From Alphaproteobacteria bacterium AO1-B (GTDB lineage Bacteria; Pseudomonadota; Alphaproteobacteria; Rhizobiales; Stappiaceae), in the NCBI GenBank assembly GCA_001890945.1, contig MLAX01000005.1:518415-582414 (forward strand): a DNA stretch of 64,000 nucleotides, read 5' to 3'. Shown here piece after piece: positions 8,205 to 16,209 of this stretch. The position numbers were made by a program, and so were the translations under genes. The notes under the pieces are model-generated. The model saw nothing but the letters and a program-made list of their open reading frames with translations. It was not told the DNA's origin and made no database searches. Each line of letters begins with the position of its first letter. The first letter of the stretch is position 1.

Positions 8205-9125
8205 ATGATCGATCGGCGGATAAAATTCCGGCACATCCAATGTTTTGTCGAGATTGCGCAGGAACGCAGTCTGAAGCTCGCTGCCGACAAGTTAAACCTT
8301 ACTCAACCGGCCATATCCAAAACCCTCAAGGAATTGGAGGAAACGATTGGCGCGACACTGATGACCCGCAGCCGCGCGGGCATATCGCTGACGCCGCAAG
8401 GCAAGATGTTCCTGCATTTTGCGCAAATTTCCCTAGCCAGCCTCCAGCAGGGCCTGGACGGTGTGGTCAACGCCGGTGAGGAGGCGCGGGCCACTTTGAC
8501 TGTTGGAGCTTTGCCGAGTGTTTCGGGAAGCTTCTTGCCCGCTGCCATCCGTGAATTCCGGGATCTGGCCCCAACGGTGATTCTGAAAATCCTTGATGGG
8601 CCGCACGGATATCTGATCGAGCGGTTGCGGCTGGGTGAAATCGATCTGGTGATTGGCCGCCTCGGACGCCCGGTCACCATGGAAGGAGTTTCGTTCACGC
8701 AGCTTTATTCTGAGCGGGTCGAGTTCGTCGTCCGGGCTGGTCATCCGCTCCTGGAAGCTCCGGATATCAAACGCATTGTTGATTGGCCGGTGCTCTATCC
8801 GCCGGAGGGGTCTGCCATCCGGCCTTTGGTTGAGCGGTATCTGATCGCCAACGGCGTTGCGGAAATTCCGAACCGGATTGAGACCGTGTCCGGTGCGTTC
8901 GGTCGTATTTATACGCGTCAGTCGGACGCTGTCTGGATCATCTCTTCCGGTGTGGTGCGCAATGAAACGGCTGATGGCGATCTGATCCGCTTGCCCTTCG
9001 AAAGCGACATCACCAAAGGGCCGATCGGGTTGATGACCCGCCCCGATGCCCAGCCGAGCCCAGCCGAGCAGGTCTTCCGGCTGGCTGTTCAAACCGCCAT
9101 TGAAAATTTGGGACTCTCCTCATGA
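8205..9125 (+). CDS. pcaQ: LysR-family regulator of protocatechuate catabolism
   Basis: A 306-residue LysR-type transcription factor. The winged helix-turn-helix occupies roughly residues 8-66 (LAADKLNLTQPAISKTLKELE). The effector-binding domain follows, with PcaQ-like stretches such as LTVGALPSVSGSFLPAAI and the SDAVWIISSGVV region near residue 245. PcaQ proteins of Agrobacterium and Sinorhizobium activate pca genes in response to pathway intermediates such as beta-carboxymuconate. Here the gene is divergent from the pobA-pca operon, the typical arrangement. Its last four bases overlap the start of the following TPP enzyme gene (ATGA), so the two are translationally coupled. Confidence 0.9.
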   Translation: MIDRRIKFRHIQCFVEIAQERSLKLAADKLNLTQPAISKTLKELEETIGATLMTRSRAGISLTPQGKMFLHFAQISLASLQQGLDGVVNAGEEARATLTVGALPSVSGSFLPAAIREFRDLAPTVILKILDGPHGYLIERLRLGEIDLVIGRLGRPVTMEGVSFTQLYSERVEFVVRAGHPLLEAPDIKRIVDWPVLYPPEGSAIRPLVERYLIANGVAEIPNRIETVSGAFGRIYTRQSDAVWIISSGVVRNETADGDLIRLPFESDITKGPIGLMTRPDAQPSPAEQVFRLAVQTAIENLGLSS

Positions 9126-10879
9126 GCAAGACTGCGACGACTTCTGCCAATGGCGATGCTTTGCGCTCTAAAAGTGCAACAGAAGAGATTGTCTCCATCA
9201 CATCCGGAGGGGCTCTGCTCAGCCGGATGAAAGCGATTGGCATTGACTACATTTTTGCAAATTCCGGGACGGATTTCCCGCCGGTGATTGAAGGTCTTGC
9301 CGAGGCAGATGCCAAGAACATCGATCTACCGGAAGCGATTGTCATCCCGCACGAAAGTGCGGCCATGGGCATGGCGCATGGCTATTACCTTGGCACTGGC
9401 AAAACGGCGGCAGTAATGGCGCACACGAATGTGGGGCTTGCGAACTGTGCGATAGGCACGATCAACGCATCGATCGAAAACATACCAATGATGCTCTTTT
9501 CCGGGAGAACCCCAACAACAGAGCAGGGGCGGTTCGGGTCGCGAACCGTTCCGATCGGCTGGGGGCAGGAAATGCGCGATCAAACCGCTTTGGTCCGTGA
9601 AGCCTGCAAATGGGACTATGAGCTGCGGTTTCCCGAGCAGACTGTCGAAACGGTTGACCGGGCGAAAGCGCTTGCCGAGACAACACCGCGCGGTCCGGTC
9701 TATGTGAGCTTGCCGCGCGAAGTCCTATGTGAGCTTTGCCCGGTGGACCAATTGGGCTCGCCAGCGATTATGGTCGCGCCGCAGCCGGGTATCGACCAAG
9801 CCGCCATTACACGGGCAGTCGAACTTATTTCCCAAGCTGACAATCCAGTGATTTTCGCGCAGCGCGGAGCCGGTGGCGCCGACGGCTTTGCAGCTCTTGC
9901 CGGGATGGCGGAGCGATGGGGCATGCCTGTCTGCCAATACTGGGCTGTGCGGCTTGCGATGGATCTCGATCATCCGATGGCTGCCGGCAACGATCCGGCC
10001 GTTCTTCTGGAAACCGCAGATGTTGTTCTGGTTATCGACAGTCTGGCTCCCTGGGCGCCGGACAAACACAAGCTAAAGCCCGGATGCAAGGTGATACACC
10101 TCGGGCAAGATCCCCTTTTCAGCAAAGTTCCGGTGCGCAATTTCCAATGTGATCTGGCAATCGCATCGGACGTGCAGCCGGGAATCGTCGCTTTGAAGGC
10201 AGCTTTGGATGAGCTTGAACTGTCCGAAAAAGCAGCGCCGAGACGAGCCCAATGGGCTGCGCGCAACAAGGCAAACCGGCAAGCCGTTTTGGCATCGGCT
10301 GAAGCCGATGGATCGGGGCGCATCACCAAGAATTTGGTCAGTCTGTGCCTGTCCCGCGTATTGGGGGATCAAAAAGCATCGGTGCTTTCAGAACTCGGCT
10401 GCCCTCCTGCGCCCATGAGTTTAAACCACTGGCAGGCCTGGTATCAGGAGCCCCATGCGGGCGGGCTCGGCTGGTGTTTTCCAGCCGCTCTTGGCATGAA
10501 GCTCGGCGCACCGGATCGCACCATTGTAGCGACCATGGGAGACGGGTCCTACATGTATTCCAACCCGGTGGTTTGTCATCAGATTGCCGAAGCTCTCGAC
10601 CTGCCGATCCTTGTGATCGTTTTAAACAATGCAGAGTGGGGTGCGGTACGCCAGTCTGTTCTGGATCATTATCCGGATGGCTATGCGGCCCGAAGCAACA
10701 GGATGCCGTTGACCCAACTGTCGCCGGTGCCGGATTTTACGCATGTTGCCAATGCCAGTCGCGCCTATGCTGAGCGTGTCGAACAGGCGACAGATCTGGA
10801 GGCAGCTCTCAGAGATGCGCTCAAGCAAATCGAGCAAAACAAAACCCTCGCATTATTGGATGTTGTTGTGTCGCGGTAG
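9122..10879 (+). CDS. Thiamine-diphosphate-dependent enzyme of the acetolactate synthase/benzoylformate decarboxylase type, substrate unknown
   Basis: A 585-residue protein with the three-domain layout of TPP decarboxylases and synthases. The PYR domain carries the activating glutamate E78 in IPHESAAMGMAHGYYLG. A central domain spans about residues 215-350. The C-terminal PP domain has the GDGSYMYSNP...VLNNAEWG cofactor motif near residue 472. It cannot safely be called acetolactate synthase: no small subunit is nearby and the residues lining the active site look different. It starts inside the pcaQ stop (ATGA overlap), so it is probably made with the regulator. A role in feeding aromatic 2-oxo acids or aldehydes into the hydroxybenzoate pathway is possible but is only inferred from position. 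Confidence 0.75.
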   Translation: MSKTATTSANGDALRSKSATEEIVSITSGGALLSRMKAIGIDYIFANSGTDFPPVIEGLAEADAKNIDLPEAIVIPHESAAMGMAHGYYLGTGKTAAVMAHTNVGLANCAIGTINASIENIPMMLFSGRTPTTEQGRFGSRTVPIGWGQEMRDQTALVREACKWDYELRFPEQTVETVDRAKALAETTPRGPVYVSLPREVLCELCPVDQLGSPAIMVAPQPGIDQAAITRAVELISQADNPVIFAQRGAGGADGFAALAGMAERWGMPVCQYWAVRLAMDLDHPMAAGNDPAVLLETADVVLVIDSLAPWAPDKHKLKPGCKVIHLGQDPLFSKVPVRNFQCDLAIASDVQPGIVALKAALDELELSEKAAPRRAQWAARNKANRQAVLASAEADGSGRITKNLVSLCLSRVLGDQKASVLSELGCPPAPMSLNHWQAWYQEPHAGGLGWCFPAALGMKLGAPDRTIVATMGDGSYMYSNPVVCHQIAEALDLPILVIVLNNAEWGAVRQSVLDHYPDGYAARSNRMPLTQLSPVPDFTHVANASRAYAERVEQATDLEAALRDALKQIEQNKTLALLDVVVSR

Positions 10880-10953
10880 ATTTGGCTTGCGTTGGTACTT
10901 GCGGTTTTTGCTCTAAAACTGATTGATCGTTCAGGTTTGGGCGTTGTTTGAGT

Positions 10954-11036
10954 AATGATGCCAGTAACCGAAATTATACGAATGATGTGAAATAACTTTA
11001 CTTGAACAACTGCATAGTTAGGCCGCTGGCATCATT
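10954..11036. repeat. Widely spaced 11-bp inverted repeat upstream of the double-receiver gene
   Basis: AATGATGCCAG at 10954-10964 and CTGGCATCATT at 11026-11036 are exact reverse complements separated by 61 bases. The 187-bp gap between the TPP enzyme and the receiver protein contains no gene. The right arm ends 30 bp before the GTG start of the next gene. It may be a pair of operator half-sites or a long hairpin in a leader RNA. No uridine tract follows, so a simple terminator is unlikely. Confidence 0.6.
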
Positions 11037-11066
11037 TTGCATGGCCGTTTCTGCAATGGGGAAGCC

Positions 11067-11888
11067 GTGCTGCACAAAATAATACGCGTGATGATCGCGG
11101 ACGATAGCTCAATCGCTCGGGACATCGTTGCGGAAGGTATTCAGGCCCATCGCGGTGAACGCTATATCGAGATTGAGCAAGCATCGAATGGCCGGGCGGC
11201 CCTCGAGATACTCCAAGCGAAACGCATCGACGTTGCCTTTGTCGACATTCACATGCCAGGCCTCAACGGTCCGGAAGTCGTTTCGGCAATGCGCGATACC
11301 CAGTCGAATGACTGTTTGACCGTCGCCATGTCGAGCAGTCTCGATGATAAGGCGGAATCGGTGCTGAAGCGATTTGGCGCCTATCATTTCCTGCAAAAGC
11401 CCTTCAGCCCCGCCGAAATCTCCGAGATTATTGCCACCTATCGCATCATGACCCGATCCTATCCGATCCTGGTGGTCGACGATTCTGGAACAATGCGGAA
11501 ATTGACCCGAAAAGTTTTGGAAAGCAGCCGTTTCGAGTTTGAGGTTTCAGAAGCAGATAGTGCCGATGCGGCGTTGAAAGCGCTTTCTCGCGGCAAATTC
11601 GAACTGGTCTTGACCGATTTTCACATGCCGGGTGTAGACGGTCTGGAGCTGGCCGGTTCCATTCGGGATTTGTCCAGCAAGGTTGGTATTTACATGATGT
11701 CGACAAACGATACGACGTATCTCGAACGGTCTGCCGCCTTTGTCGGGATCTCCGGTTTCTTGAAAAAGCCCTTCAACGCGGCTGACATCGATATGCTGAT
11801 GCACGACTACCTGGAAATCGACAAGCCGAAGTTCGGCAAGGTCAGAGACGTGTTCAGTTTCATTGAGCGCGAACGCAAGGCCTCCTGA
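11067..11888 (+). CDS. Stand-alone tandem receiver (REC-REC) response regulator
   Basis: A 273-residue protein made of two complete CheY-like receiver domains and no recognisable output domain. REC1 has the acidic pair in IADDSS, phospho-acceptor D60 in FVDIHMPG and K111 in LQKPF. REC2 has VVDDSG, D184 in LTDFHMPG and K234 in LKKPF. Both receivers therefore keep the residues needed for phosphorylation. I choose the GTG at 11067, preceded by GGGGA at a good distance, over a TTG thirty bases upstream that lacks such a site. No histidine kinase is adjacent. Such proteins usually act in phosphorelays or bind a partner such as a motor or enzyme; the partner is unknown here. Confidence 0.85.
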   Translation: MLHKIIRVMIADDSSIARDIVAEGIQAHRGERYIEIEQASNGRAALEILQAKRIDVAFVDIHMPGLNGPEVVSAMRDTQSNDCLTVAMSSSLDDKAESVLKRFGAYHFLQKPFSPAEISEIIATYRIMTRSYPILVVDDSGTMRKLTRKVLESSRFEFEVSEADSADAALKALSRGKFELVLTDFHMPGVDGLELAGSIRDLSSKVGIYMMSTNDTTYLERSAAFVGISGFLKKPFNAADIDMLMHDYLEIDKPKFGKVRDVFSFIERERKAS

Positions 11889-12093
11889 AGAAACAAAGCC
11901 ACGGGTCTGTAACCAGATCACTTGTATTGCTGGGATTAAAATCAAATTTTCCCGGTATTATTTGCCGTTTTCCTACAATCATTTTGGATAGTGCTGTGTC
12001 TGTCTTGATTACGGACGGTCAAGTTGATTCAATGGAAGAATCAGAACTTCAGCGGATGTGTAGCGATTTCGCCCCGATACCAAGGAGCGCGGC

Positions 12094-12909
12094 GTGGGCA
12101 AAACAGCACGGCTTGAATATCTCCGGCGCATATTACCTTTAGGCTTGGCGGTGCTCGGCATTGCCGGTTGGTTTTACTTCATGACACTGCTCAGCAGCAT
12201 CATGTGCTTGGTGGCTGCGGCCGCCATCTATCTTGCGCCGCCTCGGCCACAGCCGGCCTCCGGCGCGATCCGGCCAGTGTCCCGCCCATCCGTCCTGACA
12301 CTCGACCTGATTGGTTTCGGGTTCGGATTGTTTTTTCTGCCACTCGCGGTTCTTGGTCTCGCATCAGCAACGGGTGCCTTGGCAGCTTTGGCTCTGATTT
12401 GTTTGCTCCCGGCCAGTTTGTCTCTTGTTTTCTTCACGGTCGCTGTGCGCCAGGAAACGTCTTGGGTGCGTTTTTTCGGTAACGGTTTCGAGTTCACGCA
12501 ATTCGGCTTGCGGGTGCGTGTGCCTTATACCGATCTTGAAAAGGTCAGCGTGAAGCTGTGGCATGCATCTGGGGCCGTTGCCTGGTTCCAGTCCACCATT
12601 GGCTCCAGTGGGCGGAAAAAAGCGGTGCTGCTGAACGGTGAAGAAACAACCAAAACCCTGGTCTTCCGCCGCAACGACGGGTCCACATTTACGATCTCAT
12701 CTGAGCTCATTCCGGACCTCCAACGTGTCTTGATTGGCATGGACCGCGCTGAAGTGGATTTGCCGGAAGGCATTAGCGAATGGCAACGCAAGAAAATCCG
12801 GCGGCGGCGGGAAAAAATGTACCGCGTTGAGGAGCCTGCACCGAAATCCGAGCAACTCGATGTCGCCCGGATTGCAGCTTTGATCGAGCACGCCCGGCGG
12901 AACGCGTAA
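12094..12909 (+). CDS. Membrane protein of unknown function with a cytosolic charged tail
   Basis: A 271-residue protein I do not recognise. Two clusters of hydrophobic helices (about residues 12-46 and 68-118) suggest four membrane spans. A soluble region of about 140 residues follows. It includes a PH-like stretch (WVRFFGNGFEFTQFGLRVRVPYTDLEKVSV), reminiscent of bacterial PH domains of YdbT/DUF304 type, and a very basic segment near 230-242 (EWQRKKIRRRREKMYR). The start is a GTG at 12094 with AAGGAG upstream. It is alone between the receiver gene and the leucine operon, converging on liuC with a 12-bp gap. Confidence 0.6.
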   Translation: MGKTARLEYLRRILPLGLAVLGIAGWFYFMTLLSSIMCLVAAAAIYLAPPRPQPASGAIRPVSRPSVLTLDLIGFGFGLFFLPLAVLGLASATGALAALALICLLPASLSLVFFTVAVRQETSWVRFFGNGFEFTQFGLRVRVPYTDLEKVSVKLWHASGAVAWFQSTIGSSGRKKAVLLNGEETTKTLVFRRNDGSTFTISSELIPDLQRVLIGMDRAEVDLPEGISEWQRKKIRRRREKMYRVEEPAPKSEQLDVARIAALIEHARRNA

Positions 12910-12921
12910 GGCGTCTGATCC

Positions 12922-13707
12922 TCAGTTCGTCCAGGCTGGTTTTCTTTTTTCAAAAAACGCAGATGTGCCCTCATTGGCGTCCGGCGTTTCCCACGTGTCC
13001 GCCAGTCTTTGGATCGTATCGTCGATGACAGCGTCTGTAATCACGGGGCCAAGAGACCGGGCAAGGGCCTTTGACGCTGCAACAGCTGCGGGAGCCGCGC
13101 TCAAATAAGGTTTGATTTCCTTCTCAATGGCCGCATCGAGGTCATCGGCGCTCACCACCTTGGCGGCGAGATCAAGATCCCGGGCCTCTTCCGCACCGAA
13201 AATGCGCGCGGACATGAACACCCGGCGCGCGTTGCCTTCACCCATCCGGGCCAAAACGTAGGGGCTGATGGTCGCCGGGATAAGCCCGAGACGAACCTCG
13301 GTCAGTCCGAACTTTGCGGTGTCGACGGCAACCACCGTGTCACAAACGCTCATCATGCCGATGCCGCCACCGAAGGCCTGTCCCTGAACCCGACCAATCA
13401 CCGGTTTTGGCAGTTCATTCAGAGCTTTCAGCATCATGGCGAGCTTGCGGGCTTCGGCCATGCGTGTGTCGCGGTCAGCTGCCATCTGCTCGCGCATCCA
13501 GGCGAGATCGCCCCCGGCGCAAAAGCTTTCGCCTGCGCCTGTCAGGACAACAACACGGACCGCGTCGTCAGATCCGAGTTGGTCTGCAGCGTCCGTAAGT
13601 TCATCGATCATCTTGGCCGACAGGGAATTATGCTTTTCCGGGCGGTTCAGGGTCAGCGTTGCAACGCCGCGGTCATCCGTTTCAATCGAGATCGTCTCAA
13701 AACTCAT
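12922..13707 (-). CDS. liuC: Enoyl-CoA hydratase family protein, probably methylglutaconyl-CoA hydratase
   Basis: A 261-residue crotonase-fold enzyme. It has the oxyanion-hole segment SFCAGGDLAWM at about residues 61-71, and FGLTEVRLGLIPATISPYV near 136-154 with the catalytic glutamate in TEVRLG. The GxDLxWM form is usual for methylglutaconyl-CoA hydratases, which make HMG-CoA in leucine breakdown. The ATG overlaps the liuE stop by four bases and it is the last gene of an operon holding methylcrotonyl-CoA carboxylase and HMG-CoA lyase. Context fixes the specific role better than sequence does. Confidence 0.85.
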   Translation of the reverse strand: MSFETISIETDDRGVATLTLNRPEKHNSLSAKMIDELTDAADQLGSDDAVRVVVLTGAGESFCAGGDLAWMREQMAADRDTRMAEARKLAMMLKALNELPKPVIGRVQGQAFGGGIGMMSVCDTVVAVDTAKFGLTEVRLGLIPATISPYVLARMGEGNARRVFMSARIFGAEEARDLDLAAKVVSADDLDAAIEKEIKPYLSAAPAAVAASKALARSLGPVITDAVIDDTIQRLADTWETPDANEGTSAFFEKRKPAWTN

Positions 13708-14564
13708 GCGGTGTCACTCCGAAGGGATTTTGCAAATTCGGCAAGTTCGGCCAGTTTCTCAAGTCTCAAACCGGTCTCAAAGCCCCGGCGCTGCATCAGC
13801 TCTGCAACGGCCTCTGTGGCAACGTTGCCCTTGGCGCCGGGGGCATAGGGGCAGCCGCCCAGTCCGCCAATGGTGCTGTCGAACGTGCGCAGGCCTTTCT
13901 CAAGGCTGACCTCGATGTTCTCCAGCGCCCGGCCCTTGGTGTCGTGATAATGCCCGGCGACCTTTTCAGCTGGCACCACGTTGAGAACAGCATCGAGCAT
14001 CCGGCCGATGGTTTCCGGCGTGCCGGCACCGATGGTGTCTCCTAGGGAAATCTCGTAGCAGCCAAGCTCGTATAGGATCTTTGCGACTTCGGCGACCTTT
14101 TCGGGCGGCGTCGGGCCGTCATAAGGGCAATCGGTGACGCAGGAAACATAGCCGCGCACCGGCATTTCGTCCTGACGGGCCTTTTCCAGCAGCGGCTTGA
14201 AACGTTCGATGCTTTCTGCGACCGAGCAGTTGATGTTCTTCTTTGAAAAGCCCTCAGAAGCCGAGCCGAAGATGGCCACCTCGTCCGCCGAGACCTTCAG
14301 AGCGGCCGTGTAGCCTTTGACGTTCGGTGTCAGAACAGAATAGACAACAGCCGGATGGCGGTAGATACCTTCCATGACCTCTTGCGCATCGGCCATTTGC
14401 GGCACCCATTTGGGGCTGACAAAGCTGGTGACTTCGATCTTGCGAAACCCACATTCGGAAAGACGGTCGACAAGAGCAATCTTGTCTTCCGTCGGGACAA
14501 ACCGCTTTTCGTTCTGAAGCCCGTCGCGCGGACCCATTTCGAAGATGGTGACAAACTCGGACAT
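13704..14564 (-). CDS. liuE: Hydroxymethylglutaryl-CoA lyase
   Basis: A 286-residue DRE-TIM metallolyase. The family signatures are present: MGPRDGLQNEKR at the N-terminus, VSCVTDCPYDGPTPP in the middle, SLGDTIGAGTP, and the active-site cysteine loop GGLGGCPYAPGAKGN near residue 250. The enzyme splits HMG-CoA into acetoacetate and acetyl-CoA, the last step of leucine breakdown. The ATG at 14564 has AAGGAA upstream and lies 13 bp after the acyl-CoA synthetase gene; the open frame upstream of it overlaps that gene and is not needed. It overlaps liuC by four bases. Confidence 0.94.
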   Translation of the reverse strand: MSEFVTIFEMGPRDGLQNEKRFVPTEDKIALVDRLSECGFRKIEVTSFVSPKWVPQMADAQEVMEGIYRHPAVVYSVLTPNVKGYTAALKVSADEVAIFGSASEGFSKKNINCSVAESIERFKPLLEKARQDEMPVRGYVSCVTDCPYDGPTPPEKVAEVAKILYELGCYEISLGDTIGAGTPETIGRMLDAVLNVVPAEKVAGHYHDTKGRALENIEVSLEKGLRTFDSTIGGLGGCPYAPGAKGNVATEAVAELMQRRGFETGLRLEKLAELAEFAKSLRSDTA

Positions 14565-14577
14565 GAGCGCTTTTTCC

Positions 14578-16209
14578 TTAATCAGTCTCAGCCGCGCGGG
14601 CGCGGAGCTCACGCCGGATGACCTTGCCGGTGTTGGTCATCGGTAGAGCGTCAACGAACTCGATTTCACGCGGATATTCATGGGCGGCCAGCCGGATCTT
14701 GACGAAGTCGGCGATCTCCTTGGCCAAGGCGTCGGACGGTTCGACATCCTGCTTCAGGATGATGTAGGCCTTGACGATCTCGGTGCGCTGGGCATCCGGT
14801 TTGCCGATGACACCGGCCATCGCAACGGCGGGATGCTTGATCAGGCAGTCTTCGATCTCGCCGGGCCCGATCCGGTAGCCAGACGAGGTGATGACATCAT
14901 CGTCCCGGCCCACGAAACGGATCCAGCCGTCCTCATCCATCTCGCCCGTGTCACCCGTCAGCAGCCAGTCACCGGCGAATTTCTTCTGAGTGGCGGCCTC
15001 GTTGTTCCAGTACTTCAGGAACATCACGGGATCCGGCCGTTTGACGGCAATATTGCCGAAGGTACCGGAGGGCAGAACCTGACCAGCATCACTGACGATC
15101 GCAAGTTCATGACCCGGAACAGCCTTGCCCATGATGCCGGGCCGTGCGTCCATGATTTCAGAGCAGCTGGAGACGATCATGTTGCATTCGGTCTGGCCGT
15201 AGAACTCGTTGATTGTCCGGCCGAAGGTTTTGCGGCCCCAGTCAATGAGCTCTGCGCCAAGGGTCTCGCCGCCGGAGGCGACGGTCCGCAAATTCAACTG
15301 CCAGCGGTCTTCCGGGGCATCGAGTTGACGCATCATTTTCAGCGCCGTTGGCGGGATGAAAGCGTTGCGGATGTTTTGGTCCTGAAGCAGCTGGAAGGCC
15401 GCTTCCGCCGTGAACTTCTTGAAACGGCAGGCCACGACCGGGACACCGAGATAAAGCGCCGGCATCAGCACGTCCAGCAGGCCGCCAATCCAGGCCCAGT
15501 CCGCAGGTGTCCAGATGCGGTCTTCTGGCTGGCCGAGAAAATCATGGCTCATCTCAACTCCGGGAAGGTGTCCAAGCAAAACCCGGTGCCCGTGGAGTGC
15601 ACCCTTTGGCTGCCCGGTCGTGCCGGAGGTGTAGATGATGATGGCCGGGTCATCTGGCTGCGTGTTGACGGGTTCGAAGGTCTCTTCGTGACCTTCCATT
15701 GAGGCCCAAAGATCATCAGCGCCATGGTGCGCGCCATCTGCACAAAAGACGGTTGTCAGTTCGGGCAAGCTGCCGTGGACTTTTTCAAGCTTCGCCGCAC
15801 CGCTTTCATCCGTAATGACGGCCTTGGCACCAGAATCCTTGAGCCGGTATTCCAGGGCTTCTTCGCCGAAGAGGACGAACAGCGGGATGGAAATCCCGCC
15901 GAGTTTCAGCGCTGCGATATGAGCAAAGGCTGTTTCCGGGCGCTGCGGCATCAAGATGCCGATCCGGTCACCCTGCTGAATGCCCCGGCTCTTCAGGAGG
16001 TTGGCCAGCTGATTGGAAAGCCGTTTCAACGCGCCATAGGAATAGCTGTGAGCGGGTTGGCCTTCTTCAGCATAAACCAGAGCTTCGCGGCGCGGTTCCT
16101 TGTCGGCCCAGGCGTCACAAATCGCGACACCGATGTTGAACCGTTCCGGGATCGGCCACGAAAACCTCTCGGTCAGCTCCTTGTAGGTTTTTGCCTCAGG
16201 CAGCAGCAT
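14578..16209 (-). CDS. AMP-forming acyl-CoA synthetase (medium-chain/ACSM-like)
   Basis: A 543-residue ANL-superfamily enzyme with the AMP-binding loop IIIYTSGTTGQPKGALHGH near residues 170-190, the EFYGQTECN motif near 335, TGDTGEMDEDGWIRFVGRDDD near 415, and the C-terminal lysine region LPMTNTGKVIRREL. It is closest in style to acetyl/medium-chain acyl-CoA synthetases. In this operon it could activate isovalerate or a related branched acid, or acetoacetate released by HMG-CoA lyase; the sequence does not decide. The ATG at 16209 follows GGAGGAA and overlaps the end of liuD by 14 bp. Confidence 0.88.
   Translation of the reverse strand: MLLPEAKTYKELTERFSWPIPERFNIGVAICDAWADKEPRREALVYAEEGQPAHSYSYGALKRLSNQLANLLKSRGIQQGDRIGILMPQRPETAFAHIAALKLGGISIPLFVLFGEEALEYRLKDSGAKAVITDESGAAKLEKVHGSLPELTTVFCADGAHHGADDLWASMEGHEETFEPVNTQPDDPAIIIYTSGTTGQPKGALHGHRVLLGHLPGVEMSHDFLGQPEDRIWTPADWAWIGGLLDVLMPALYLGVPVVACRFKKFTAEAAFQLLQDQNIRNAFIPPTALKMMRQLDAPEDRWQLNLRTVASGGETLGAELIDWGRKTFGRTINEFYGQTECNMIVSSCSEIMDARPGIMGKAVPGHELAIVSDAGQVLPSGTFGNIAVKRPDPVMFLKYWNNEAATQKKFAGDWLLTGDTGEMDEDGWIRFVGRDDDVITSSGYRIGPGEIEDCLIKHPAVAMAGVIGKPDAQRTEIVKAYIILKQDVEPSDALAKEIADFVKIRLAAHEYPREIEFVDALPMTNTGKVIRRELRARAAETD

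Noticed and set aside
9122..10879. Calling the TPP enzyme acetolactate synthase (ilvB)
   Set aside because: No regulatory subunit nearby, and the location and active-site surroundings give no support for that specific activity.
11927..12142. 71-codon frame between the receiver protein and the membrane protein
   Set aside because: No ribosome site, unusual composition, and it overlaps the better supported GTG start at 12094.
14680..15702. 340-codon plus-strand frame inside the acyl-CoA synthetase gene
   Set aside because: Antisense to a gene with complete AMP-binding motifs; no family resemblance.
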